Shown piece after piece: positions 47,160 to 54,935 of a stretch of 64,000 bases of DNA. Source of the stretch: an uncultured Dehalococcoidia bacterium. GTDB taxonomy: Bacteria; Chloroflexota; Dehalococcoidia; Lucifugimonadales; GCA-2712585. The notes under the pieces were generated by a model that saw only the letters and a list, made by a program, of their open reading frames with translations, did not search any database and was not told where the DNA came from. A program made the position numbers and the translations under genes. Location: the NCBI GenBank assembly GCA_958295715.1, contig OY282371.1:2111697-2175696 (forward strand), given 5' to 3'. The first letter of the stretch is position 1; each line of letters opens with the position of its first letter.

Positions 47160-49685
47160 TCAGCAGAAGGGCATCCCTACTCCATCATGTTTCACCCCAT
47201 CTCGCAGGCTCTGTGGCACGCAACCGGTCAACTGATTCCCGTCTAGCGTCAGCCAGATCAGCTTGGACAGGTTGCCCAATTCCGGCGGGATAGGCCCGGT
47301 CAACTGATTCCCGTCTAGCGTCAGCCAGATCAGGTTGGACAAACTGCCCAGTTCCGGCGGGATAGGCCCGGTCAGTTGGTTCTCGGCGAGGCCCAGTTCC
47401 GACAGGTTGGAGAGGCTGTCTAACTCCGGTGGAATAGACCCGGCTAGTTGATTCTCGTCGAGGAACAACACGTCTAGATTGGAAAGATTACCCAACTCCG
47501 GCGGGATAGGCCCGGTCAGTTGGTTATCGGCGAGGTGCAGCATCTCTAGGTTGGAAAGGCTGCCCAACTCTGGTGGGATGGGGCCGGTCAGTTGGTTATT
47601 GTTGAGGTACAGATACGCCAGGTTGGAAAGGCTGCCCAACTCTGGTGGGATGGGGCCGGTCAGTTGGTTATTGTTGAGGTACAGATACGCCAGGTTGGAA
47701 AAGCTGCCCAACTCTGGTGGGATGGGGCCGGTCAGTTGGTTCCAGTCGAGGCTCAGCCTCTCCAGGTTGGACAGGTTGCCTGACTCCGGCGGGATGGGGC
47801 CGGTCAGTTGGTTATTGTTGAGGTACAGATACTCCAGGTTGGACAGTCTGCCCAACTCCGGCGGAATGGTTCCGGTCAGTTGGTTCCGGTTGAGGTCCAT
47901 CGTTTCTAGGTTGGACAGTCTGCCCAACTCTGGTGGGATAGCCCCGGTCAGTTGGTTATCGTCAAGGCGCAGCATCCTCAAGTTAGACAGGCTGCCTATT
48001 TCTGGCGGTAACTCCCCGGTCAGGCCGTTGTCCGTAAGGTTTAAGGCAATCACACGTCCGTCTTCGTCGGCGCTCACGCCACTCCACTTGTTTAATGGGG
48101 CCTCGCTCAGCCAGTTATCGTTCCAATCCCAGGCTGACCCTCCGGTGGAGTTGTATAAGGCGGTCAGGGCCGCCAGGTCCGGACTGTCCGAGGGAGATGG
48201 TGGGCAGATTGGCAATCCTAAGTTCAGATTATTCGGCAGATCCCGTGGTAGACATCCGGCCCACGGGTTCCCGCCGAGTTCCAGCCGCTCCAGGTTGGAC
48301 AGGTTGCCCAACCCCGGCGGGATAGGCCCGGTCATCCAATTATCGTCAAGCGTCAGCGACTTCAGATTGGAGAGGTCGGCCAGCTCTGATGGGATAGGCC
48401 CGGTCAGCCGATTCATGGAGAGGTTCAGCGTCTCCAGGTTGGACAGATTGCCCAACTCTGGTGGGATGGCATCGGTTAGTTGGTTTCGGTAGAGGTTCAG
48501 CGTCTCCAGGTTGGACAGGCTGCCCAACTCTGGTGGGATGGCATCGGTTAGTTGGTTTCGGTAGAGGTCCAACGTCTCCAAGTTGGCGAGGCTGCCCAAC
48601 TCTGGTGGGATAGGCCCGGTCAGTCCGTTATCGTCAAGGCGCAGCGTCTCTAAATTGGCGAGGCTGCCCAACTCCGGCGGGATAGGCCCGTCTAGCCGGT
48701 TCCCGTTGAGGATAAGCGTATCCAGGTTGGACAGGCTGCCCAACTCTGGTGGGATAGGCCCAGTCATCGGATTCCTGGAGAGGTTCAGCGTCTCCAGGTT
48801 GGACAGATTGCCCAACTCCGGCGAGATACGCCCATACAGTTGGTTCCCGGATAGGTCCAGCGTTTTCAGATTGGATAGACTGGTCAGTTGCGGTGGAATC
48901 GGCCCGGTCAGTTGATTCACGTTGAGGTGAAGCCACCTCAAGCTAGATAGGCTGCCGATTTCTGGCGGTAGCTCCCCGGTCAGGCCGTTGCCCGCAAGGT
49001 CTAAGGCAATCACACGTCCGCCGGAGTCAACGTCCACGCCACTCCACTGTCCCAGTGGGGCCTCGCTCAGCCAGTTATCGTTATCATTCCAGGACGCCCC
49101 GCCAGTGGAGCGGTATAAGGCGGTCAGGGCCTCCCGGTCCGATAACTGAGGTGCGCAGAAGGGCACCCCTATCTGCTCCGAGCCCACCTTCTCCTGTAGG
49201 CTCTGTGGCACGCATCCGGTCAACTGGTTGCCGACGAGGTTCAGCGTCTCCAAATTGGATAGTTTGCCCAACTCGGGCGGAATAGGCCCGGTCAGCCGGT
49301 TCCCGTTGAGGTTCAGTTCTTCCAGGTTGGATAGGCCGCCCAACTCTGGGGGAATGACCCCGGTCAGTTCGTTCCCGGCGAGGTACAGTGTGTCAAGAGT
49401 GGACAGGCGACCCAATTCCGGTGGCAGCCGTCCGGTCAGGCCATTGTGCCCAAGATCCAGATAAATCACCCGTCCGTTGGCGTCAGTGGTCACTCCGTAC
49501 CACCGGTCCAGCGGGGCATCACTCAGCCAGTTGTCGTTGTCATCCCATGATGCCCCGCCGGTGGAGTTGTATAAGGCGGTCAATGCCTCCCGGTCAGAGG
49601 AAGGTGATGAGGAGCAGGACGCCATGAACAGCGCCAACGAAAGGCACAGTATCGCGGCTATGGCCGCCGCACGGTGAGGGTTCAA
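47160..49685 (-). CDS. Plant-type LRR lipoprotein 5, three complete LRR modules (4 + 11 + 12 LRRs), 841 aa
   Basis: This is the largest LRR protein in the window. It has a signal peptide with lipobox MASC and a Ser linker. It holds three modules, each with an N-cap (DREALTALYNSTGGASWDDN, DREALTALYRSTGGASWNDN, LAALTALYNSTGGSAWDWN) and its own Cys-terminated end (GVPFC, GLPIC, GMPFC). The second end is altered (GCLPRDLPNN). Several neighbouring repeats are identical, for example NNNQLTGPIPPELGSLSNL, encoded by 72-bp DNA units near 47584-47720 and 48466-48560, pointing to recent expansion. The start is TTG at 49685, after TTGGAGGACTTGAA. The role is unknown. Confidence 0.9.
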   Translation of the reverse strand: MNPHRAAAIAAILCLSLALFMASCSSSPSSDREALTALYNSTGGASWDDNDNWLSDAPLDRWYGVTTDANGRVIYLDLGHNGLTGRLPPELGRLSTLDTLYLAGNELTGVIPPELGGLSNLEELNLNGNRLTGPIPPELGKLSNLETLNLVGNQLTGCVPQSLQEKVGSEQIGVPFCAPQLSDREALTALYRSTGGASWNDNDNWLSEAPLGQWSGVDVDSGGRVIALDLAGNGLTGELPPEIGSLSSLRWLHLNVNQLTGPIPPQLTSLSNLKTLDLSGNQLYGRISPELGNLSNLETLNLSRNPMTGPIPPELGSLSNLDTLILNGNRLDGPIPPELGSLANLETLRLDDNGLTGPIPPELGSLANLETLDLYRNQLTDAIPPELGSLSNLETLNLYRNQLTDAIPPELGNLSNLETLNLSMNRLTGPIPSELADLSNLKSLTLDDNWMTGPIPPGLGNLSNLERLELGGNPWAGCLPRDLPNNLNLGLPICPPSPSDSPDLAALTALYNSTGGSAWDWNDNWLSEAPLNKWSGVSADEDGRVIALNLTDNGLTGELPPEIGSLSNLRMLRLDDNQLTGAIPPELGRLSNLETMDLNRNQLTGTIPPELGRLSNLEYLYLNNNQLTGPIPPESGNLSNLERLSLDWNQLTGPIPPELGSFSNLAYLYLNNNQLTGPIPPELGSLSNLAYLYLNNNQLTGPIPPELGSLSNLEMLHLADNQLTGPIPPELGNLSNLDVLFLDENQLAGSIPPELDSLSNLSELGLAENQLTGPIPPELGSLSNLIWLTLDGNQLTGPIPPELGNLSKLIWLTLDGNQLTGCVPQSLRDGVKHDGVGMPFC

Positions 49686-49741
49686 TTCAAGTCCTCCAAT
49701 CGAAGTGGCATAAGGCGGTTAGGGCCGGGGAGCCGCGGCCC

Positions 49742-51139
49742 TCAGCAGGAGGGCAACCCCACCTCATCCGGGTCGTCTACCGCATCCTGCAAGCCCTGTG
49801 GCACGCAGCCGGTCAGTTGGTTCCCGGCGATGGACAGCCTCGCGAGGTTTGGCAGGTTGTCCAACTCCGGCGGGATAGGCCCGGTCAGTTCGTTCCAACC
49901 GAGGCCCAGCGCCTCCAAGTTAGACAGATTGCCCAGTTCCGGTGGAATAGTCCCGGTCAGTTGATTCCCGAAGAGGAGCAACTGCTTTAGGTTGGACAGG
50001 CCGCCCAACTCCGGCGGAATCGGCCCACTCAGGCGGTTCTCGTTAAGGTGCAAGAATCCAAGGTTAGACAGGTTGCCTAGCTCTGGCGGAATAGGCCCGG
50101 TCAGTTGGTTCTCACCAAGGGACAACGCTTCTAGGTTGGACAGGTTGCCCAACTCCGGCGGGATGGGTCCGGACAGTTGGCTCTCACCGAGGCCCAGCAA
50201 TTCCAGGTTGGAAAGGCTGCCGAGTTCCGGCGGGATAGGTTCTGTAAACCGGTTCCCATAGAGGAACAACGCTTCCAACTTGGACAGGCTGCCCAGTTGC
50301 GGGGGAATAGGCCCGGTCAGCTGGTTCATAGAGATGCCCAGCCACTCCAGGTTGGACAGGTTGCCCAACTCCGGCGGGATAGTTCCGGTCAGTTCGTTCT
50401 CGTCCAGAGCCAACCTTTCCAGGTTCGACAGGCCGCCCAGTTCCGGCGGAATAGGGCCGGCCAGTTCATTCTCGGCGAGAGCCAACCGTCCCAGGTTGGA
50501 GAGGCCGCCCAGTTCCGGCGGGATAGGCCCGGTCAGTTGGTTCACGTCAAGGTCCAGCCACTCCAGGTTGGACAGGCCGCCCAGTTCCGGGGGAATAGGC
50601 CCGGTCAGCTGGTTACCGGTTAGGTATATTCCGCTCAGGTTAGACAGGCTGCCCAACTCCGGCGGAACAGGCCCGGTCAGTTGGTTCTCGGTGAGGTCCA
50701 GGGTCTCTAGGTTGGACAGGCTCCCGAGTTCCGGCGGCATCTGCCCCGTCAGGCCGTTGGACGCGAGGTCCAGGGAGGTCACCCGTCCGTTTCCGTCAGT
50801 GGTCACTCCATGCCATTGGGCCAGTGGGTCATCGGTCAGCCAGTTGTCGTTCCTGTCCCAAGATGGCCCGCCGGTGGAGTGGTATAAGGCGGTCAGGGGC
50901 TCCCGGTCGGGACTGTCCGGACGGGGAGCAGTTGCGCTAGGAGTGGGCTGGGTTGCCCGCTCTGAACTGTCCGGCGGAGGGGTGGTCTGGGCCGCCCGGT
51001 CCGGACTGTCCGAAAGAGGAGTGGGCTGGGCTGCCTGGTCGGGACTGTCCGACGGAAGTGAAGAGGAGCAGGACGCCATCAATAGGGCTATCGCGAGGCA
51101 CAGGGCCGTGGCTAAGGCCGCCATCCGGTGGGGGTTCAT
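49742..51139 (-). CDS. Plant-type LRR lipoprotein 6 (14 LRRs), 465 aa
   Basis: A signal peptide with lipobox LLMASC is followed by a linker made of three degenerate Ser-Pro-Asp repeats (SPDQAAQPTPLSDSPDRAAQ and variants). The cap PLTALYHSTGGPSWDRNDNW follows, then 14 repeats, then the end NQLTGCVPQGLQ...GLPSC, which keeps a final Cys but has PSC for PFC. The ATG at 51139 is chosen because it lies behind TTGGAGGCTTTGAA. Upstream is a remnant of the VOC gene with its promoter, which may now drive this gene. Surface display is inferred. Confidence 0.9.
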   Translation of the reverse strand: MNPHRMAALATALCLAIALLMASCSSSLPSDSPDQAAQPTPLSDSPDRAAQTTPPPDSSERATQPTPSATAPRPDSPDREPLTALYHSTGGPSWDRNDNWLTDDPLAQWHGVTTDGNGRVTSLDLASNGLTGQMPPELGSLSNLETLDLTENQLTGPVPPELGSLSNLSGIYLTGNQLTGPIPPELGGLSNLEWLDLDVNQLTGPIPPELGGLSNLGRLALAENELAGPIPPELGGLSNLERLALDENELTGTIPPELGNLSNLEWLGISMNQLTGPIPPQLGSLSKLEALFLYGNRFTEPIPPELGSLSNLELLGLGESQLSGPIPPELGNLSNLEALSLGENQLTGPIPPELGNLSNLGFLHLNENRLSGPIPPELGGLSNLKQLLLFGNQLTGTIPPELGNLSNLEALGLGWNELTGPIPPELDNLPNLARLSIAGNQLTGCVPQGLQDAVDDPDEVGLPSC

Positions 51140-51172
51140 TTCAAAGCCTCCAATCAAACTGGCATAAGATGG

Positions 51173-51259
51173 TTAGGGCCGGGGAGCCGCACAGTCTCTC
51201 ACCGGGTAGACCACGTGGTTGACGTGCTTTAGCTTGAGACCCGGGGCTTCCCCTGCCAT
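51173..51259 (-). pseudogene. Truncated 5' remnant of the VOC gene (28 codons)
   Basis: Starting at the ATG at 51259, the codons read MAGEAPGLKLKHVNHVVYP, the same as the first 18 residues of the VOC protein. They then run VRDCAAPRP into the LRR intergenic block and stop at TAA 51173. It is a broken duplicate that could act as a short leader ORF in front of the LRR gene. It has its own ribosome site AAGGAGTTC. Confidence 0.8.
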
Positions 51260-51333
51260 GAACTCCTTCCTTAATCAGCCATGACGCGGGGCAAGTTTAT
51301 TGAGCGGGAACGGGGGTGTCAACGCGCGCGGCC
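51192..51333. repeat. Segmental duplication, copy 2 (VOC 5' end and promoter)
   Basis: Copy of 47012-47155 at about 4.2 kb distance, in the same orientation. The pair brackets the two minus-strand LRR genes. Differences include TCTCACCGGG versus CCCTCACCAGG and a shorter segment upstream of the ATG. Confidence 0.85.
51294..51322 (-). promoter_or_regulatory. Duplicated VOC promoter, now upstream of LRR gene 6
   Basis: TTGACA (51322-51317), 17-base spacer, TAAACT (51299-51294) on the minus strand. Both hexamers and the spacing match the VOC promoter at 47117-47145. Confidence 0.6.
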
Positions 51334-51519
51334 CCAATGATTGACCGCTAGACACACTACTCTCCTTACAGTATATTGGCTTTCGTCACGGCTTCTGTTC
51401 GACCCTCTTAATACCACCCGCAAGCCTTTTCAAGGGTATGGCATCGCGCCCCCTTGCGAGGCTTGCGTTGGAACGGTAGCCGTGACAGTTGCCATATCCC
51501 GCTTGCAAGGGGGTTCTTA

Positions 51520-51942
51520 ATGTTCTCTACAAACCTTCCTAAGCTCGCCTCGGCTACATTCGCCATTTTTCTAATCTTCGGTCTTGCCTGCGGCAAAACC
51601 ATCATACCCATAGAATCCGAACGCGAACTATTGGCTATAGGTAGTTTAGCGCGCAAAGCTTCTATGGGATGTCTTTGCGTCCACGAGAGATGCGACAAAA
51701 GCAGAGATGATTTCTTGTTATTCCAACGGGAAAAATTGCTAGAGAGATTCCCGCCAGACTCCTATGAGCGCTACGCAGTGGTGAATACGAGCGAGGATGA
51801 TGTGGAACTGTACCAGGATGGCTACGAGCAGTTTGCAGTTTGGAGAGTAGGGTGGGCGGCACACTCAATTATGACCGGTGCTATTCATTACACACGTGTA
51901 AACACAACATTTAACGTCGAAACATGCGAGATAAGTCAGTAA
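51520..51942 (+). CDS. Small lipoprotein, 140 aa, unknown
   Basis: A signal peptide (MFSTNLPKLASATFAIFLIF) ends in the lipobox FGLAC (Cys25). The mature part of about 115 residues has CLCVHERC, a basic/acidic helical stretch (SRDDFLLFQREKLLERFP) and a beta-rich end (GAIHYTRVNTTFNVETC). I do not recognise a family. Base composition is more AT-rich than neighbours. The ATG at 51520 follows CAAGGGGGTTCTTA. A 51-aa membrane protein starts 20 bases downstream, so the pair is probably an operon. The region is bounded by the LRR locus and thrS. Confidence 0.7.
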   Translation: MFSTNLPKLASATFAIFLIFGLACGKTIIPIESERELLAIGSLARKASMGCLCVHERCDKSRDDFLLFQREKLLERFPPDSYERYAVVNTSEDDVELYQDGYEQFAVWRVGWAAHSIMTGAIHYTRVNTTFNVETCEISQ

Positions 51943-51961
51943 GATAAGGAGGTTCTCCAGC

Positions 51962-52117
51962 ATGGACTTATGGGACCTAATCCGATTGGGCGGCATCATA
52001 GTGGTGTCAGTAATGCTGTTTTCGCTTTTCTTAATGGTAGTATTCGCTTTATTTGGAGGAGCTGTGGTTTTGATTAGCACTGTTATTAGTACTCTTATCA
52101 AACCGTTTAAGAAATGA
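51962..52117 (+). CDS. Small membrane protein, 51 aa
   Basis: The reading frame ATG 51962 to TGA 52117 encodes MDLWDLIRLGGIIVVSVMLF... with two hydrophobic segments (about residues 10-36 and 32-46) and a basic end (IKPFKK). The start has the clear ribosome site AAGGAGG, 10 bases upstream. It lies 20 bases after the lipoprotein and on the same strand. It could anchor or chaperone that lipoprotein; no family is recognised. Confidence 0.7.
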   Translation: MDLWDLIRLGGIIVVSVMLFSLFLMVVFALFGGAVVLISTVISTLIKPFKK

Positions 52118-52175
52118 AATCGTCGCTATCCTGACGCCGGTCTAGGGGAGAGCGCTTGGTTTAGTCTGAAGTAGA

Positions 52176-52205
52176 TTGACAACTGGGACTATCCTCGGTT
52201 ATAGG
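52176..52205 (+). promoter_or_regulatory. Possible distal promoter upstream of thrS
   Basis: TTGACA (52176-52181), 18-base spacer, TATAGG (52200-52205). The -10 is weak (4 of 6). Confidence 0.35.
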
Positions 52206-52260
52206 CGTCAGTCCCATCGCAGGGTTTTGCAAAGGGGCCGAGAAGAGGGGCCGGCTGGGT

Positions 52261-52289
52261 TTGGTTCCTGCCGCCTCATGGCTTATAAT
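52261..52289 (+). promoter_or_regulatory. Promoter of thrS
   Basis: TTGGTT (52261-52266), 17-base spacer, TATAAT (52284-52289). It predicts a leader of about 25 bases, too short for a T-box; thrS is therefore not T-box regulated from this start. Confidence 0.5.
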
Positions 52290-52318
52290 CCACTGCACCT
52301 CACATCGCAAGGAACGGG

Positions 52319-54076
52319 ATGGCTCAGCTAAAAGAGAACCCCACGAAGGCAGACCCCGGGCTTGTGGAACTGCGACAACGCATCCGCCACTCGGCGGCCC
52401 ACCTGATGGCCGACGCCGTCACGCGGCTGTTCCCCGAGGCCAAGTTGGGCGTGGGCCCGCCCACCGAGGACGGGTTCTACTACGACCTGGACCTCCCGCG
52501 TCCCCTCACGTCGGAAGACCTGGAGAGGGTTACCGCCATAATGGAGGAGACCATCGCCGAGGACCTTCCCTACGTCCTCGAGGAGCATGACAGGGGGGAG
52601 ATGCGGCGGCTGTGCCACGACCAGCCCTATAAGCTGGAGCTAATCGACGAGATACCGGAGGGCGAGCCGCTCACCACCTACACCCACGCCGCCTTCACCG
52701 ACCTGTGCCAAGGCCCCCACGTGGCCTCGACGGGGGAGATACCCGCCTTTAAGCTGCTATCGGTGGCCGGGGCCTACTGGCGGGGCAGCGAGGACCGCCC
52801 CATGCTTCAACGCGTGTACGGGACCGCCTTTGAAAGCCGCGAGTCCCTGAACGCGCACCTGCAACGGCTGGAGGAGGCGGAGAAGCGGGACCATCGCAGG
52901 CTGGGCAGGGAGCTAGACCTCTTCCTATTCGACCCCATCGCCCCCGCCAGCCCCTTCTTCCTTCCCAAGGGCGCCACCCTCTACGGCCTCCTGACTGATT
53001 ACGTCCGGGGGCTGTACAAGCGGTACGGCTACCAGGAGGTTATCACCCCGGAGATCTTCTCCACGGACCTGTGGAAGCGCTCCGGCCACTATCAGAACTA
53101 CCTGGAGAACATGTACCTGATACAGGCGGGCGAGCAGGAATACGGCGTGAAGCCCATGAACTGCCCCGCCCACGCGCTGGTGTACGCCTCTCAACTGCAC
53201 TCCTACCGCGACCTGCCGCTGCGGATAGCCGACTTCGGGCGGCTGCACCGGTTCGAACGCTCCGGCGTCACCCACGGCCTGACCAGGGTGCGCTCCTTTT
53301 CCCAGGACGACGCCCACATCTTTTGCGCCCCGGACCAGGTGGCGGAGGAGGTCCGCGGCTTTATAACGATGCTCATGGAGTCCTACCGCGCCTTCGGATT
53401 CACCGCGCCGGTGGTCTACCTATCTCTGCGCCCCGACAAGCGAATCGGGTCCGACGAGGCCTGGGACCGGGCCGAGGCGGCCCTCACTGAGGTTCTCGCG
53501 GAAAGCGGCCTTGACTATGAGCCGAAGCCCGGCGAGGGGGCCTTCTACGGCCCCAAAATCGACTTCTTCGTCCCCGACGCCATCGGCCGCGAGTGGCAGC
53601 TGGGCACCATCCAGCTGGACTTCTCCCTTCCCGAGCGGTTCGAGTTGGAGTACGTGGCGCCGGACGGTTCGCACCGGCGGCCCGTGGTCCTCCACCGCGC
53701 CATGCTGGGGGCCATTGAACGGTTTATGGGCGTGCTCATTGAGCACTACGGCGGCGCCTTCCCTCTGTGGCTCGCCCCCGTTCAGGCCGTAGTCATCCCC
53801 ATCGCAGACCGGCATCACGGCTACGCGGCGGCCCTGGCGGAGACGCTGCGCCGGCAAAACTTCCGGGTTGAGGTCGACGGCAGGAACGAGCGCATGAACC
53901 TAAAAATCCGGGAGGCCCAGCTTCAGAAGACGCCCTACATGCTGGTGGTGGGCGACCGGGAGGAGAAGGAGGGAACGGCCTCGGTGCGCGGCAGAGACGC
54001 CGGCAACGCCGGCCCCCGCTCCATTGACGAAATCGTTAGCGCCCTCACCGAGGAGACGCGAAACAAGAGGGCGTGA
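52319..54076 (+). CDS. thrS: Threonyl-tRNA synthetase (no TGS domain)
   Basis: ThrS charges tRNA-Thr. The protein has an editing domain with RHSAAHLMADAV (HxxxH) and TDLCQGPHV, and a class II catalytic core with GHYQNYLENMY, the zinc Cys in MNCPAHALVY, RFERSGVTHGLTRVRSFSQDD and EGAFYGPKIDFFVPD. The C-terminal anticodon domain has VVIPIADRHHGYA. The usual N-terminal TGS domain of about 60 residues is absent, and residue 20 already leads into the editing domain. The 585-aa length fits that. The start ATG follows AAGGAACGGG. Confidence 0.94.
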   Translation: MAQLKENPTKADPGLVELRQRIRHSAAHLMADAVTRLFPEAKLGVGPPTEDGFYYDLDLPRPLTSEDLERVTAIMEETIAEDLPYVLEEHDRGEMRRLCHDQPYKLELIDEIPEGEPLTTYTHAAFTDLCQGPHVASTGEIPAFKLLSVAGAYWRGSEDRPMLQRVYGTAFESRESLNAHLQRLEEAEKRDHRRLGRELDLFLFDPIAPASPFFLPKGATLYGLLTDYVRGLYKRYGYQEVITPEIFSTDLWKRSGHYQNYLENMYLIQAGEQEYGVKPMNCPAHALVYASQLHSYRDLPLRIADFGRLHRFERSGVTHGLTRVRSFSQDDAHIFCAPDQVAEEVRGFITMLMESYRAFGFTAPVVYLSLRPDKRIGSDEAWDRAEAALTEVLAESGLDYEPKPGEGAFYGPKIDFFVPDAIGREWQLGTIQLDFSLPERFELEYVAPDGSHRRPVVLHRAMLGAIERFMGVLIEHYGGAFPLWLAPVQAVVIPIADRHHGYAAALAETLRRQNFRVEVDGRNERMNLKIREAQLQKTPYMLVVGDREEKEGTASVRGRDAGNAGPRSIDEIVSALTEETRNKRA

Positions 54077-54102
54077 GCGCAGGCGGCCGCCAACGGCCAA
54101 GC

Positions 54103-54579
54103 TCACTCAAAGGCTTCAACCACCTGCTCCACCTCGTCCAGAACCTCAGACAAGGTGGGGAACTGGCTCCTCTCCAACGTCTCACGGAGAACCTCTTTAC
54201 CAGTCCTCCAGTTGAAGACCCTATGATGGTAGTCGTCGTCTGCCGTATGGATGTTGTGATAACGCAGGACGGGATGGCGTCCCTCAACCCAAGCGGCGTA
54301 CCTGTATAGGTAAGCCCGCACCCTCCGGATGCCCCCTGTGCGCTTGGTCTCAAGGTACTTCTCCACCTCAACCACAGCGTTCTTCAAGCAGTAGATATGA
54401 CCTGCCAAGCGCAACCCGCCAGGGACTTCCGTAAAGAACAGGGTGTCCGGTCTAGTCCTGTCTATAAAGGGGTATTCGTCTAATCTACGGTGATGGATTG
54501 TTTGGTAGTGGTCCCACGAGTTCCAGCCGTGGGGGTCTTTTCCTCTAGGCGCTGAAGAACGCGAAAATGTTGTATCCAT
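54103..54579 (-). CDS. TumE/DUF6516-like toxin-type protein, 158 aa
   Basis: The second half of the protein (GGLRLAGHIYCLKNAVVEVEKYL, VRAYLYRYAAWVEGRHPVLRYHN, DDDYHHRVFNWRTG) resembles the DUF6516 (TumE-like) toxin family of type II toxin-antitoxin systems: an acidic-strand core followed by a charged His/Tyr motif. It overlaps the upstream 91-aa gene by 100 bp in a different frame. No alternative start exists between 54579 and LFFTEVPGG. If real, it would be an RNA-acting toxin. The match is by pattern only. Confidence 0.6.
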   Translation of the reverse strand: MDTTFSRSSAPRGKDPHGWNSWDHYQTIHHRRLDEYPFIDRTRPDTLFFTEVPGGLRLAGHIYCLKNAVVEVEKYLETKRTGGIRRVRAYLYRYAAWVEGRHPVLRYHNIHTADDDYHHRVFNWRTGKEVLRETLERSQFPTLSEVLDEVEQVVEAFE

Positions 54580-54755
54580 TTCACAAGCTCGGACGTTTCC
54601 CTCACATAGCCCATTTCCAGCGCGTGGGCCATGTCCTGCGAATTCATCTCATACCGGCGTTCGTACTTCAGAACGCTTTCCCGCATCTCCCGCAGAAAGG
54701 CTTCCCTGGACATCTTACGAACCGGAATCCTGCGCGGCGATTCCTTAGCAACCAT
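54480..54755 (-). CDS. Antitoxin-like small protein, 91 aa
   Basis: A charged, helical protein with FLREMRESVLKYERRYEMNSQDMAHALEMGYVRETSELVKWIQHFRVLQRLEEK (given in pieces: KYERRYEMNSQDMAHA, SELVKWIQHF). The helix with KYE.RY.M and a following W is frequent in antitoxin partners of DUF6516-type toxins. It lies immediately upstream of that toxin-like gene and overlaps it by 100 bp. The pair could be a toxin-antitoxin module. It is preceded by a poor ribosome site; function is inferred from context. Confidence 0.55.
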   Translation of the reverse strand: MVAKESPRRIPVRKMSREAFLREMRESVLKYERRYEMNSQDMAHALEMGYVRETSELVKWIQHFRVLQRLEEKTPTAGTRGTTTKQSITVD

Positions 54756-54871
54756 TTCTTAAGTCCTTCAGCTTGATGCCTATATCCTACCAGCCCCCTG
54801 GCGCGCATTCAAGAAAGCGCCGCCGCCTCTCCAACGCTCGTCGACCCGCCCAAACCCGTGCATTTCGCTAA

Positions 54872-54900
54872 TTGACTTGAATATAGGCCCGTGATACAGT
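54872..54900 (+). promoter_or_regulatory. Promoter of infC-rpmI-rplT
   Basis: TTGACT (54872-54877), 17-base spacer, TACAGT (54895-54900). It lies about 36 bases before the infC start. Confidence 0.6.
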
Positions 54901-54935
54901 CTTAGGCAATCACCAGAGAAGGAGGCCTCACCGCC

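Noticed and set aside
52118..52318. T-box leader for thrS
   Set aside because: The best promoter (TATAAT at 52284) leaves a 25-base leader, too short for a T-box, and no T-box specifier element was recognised.
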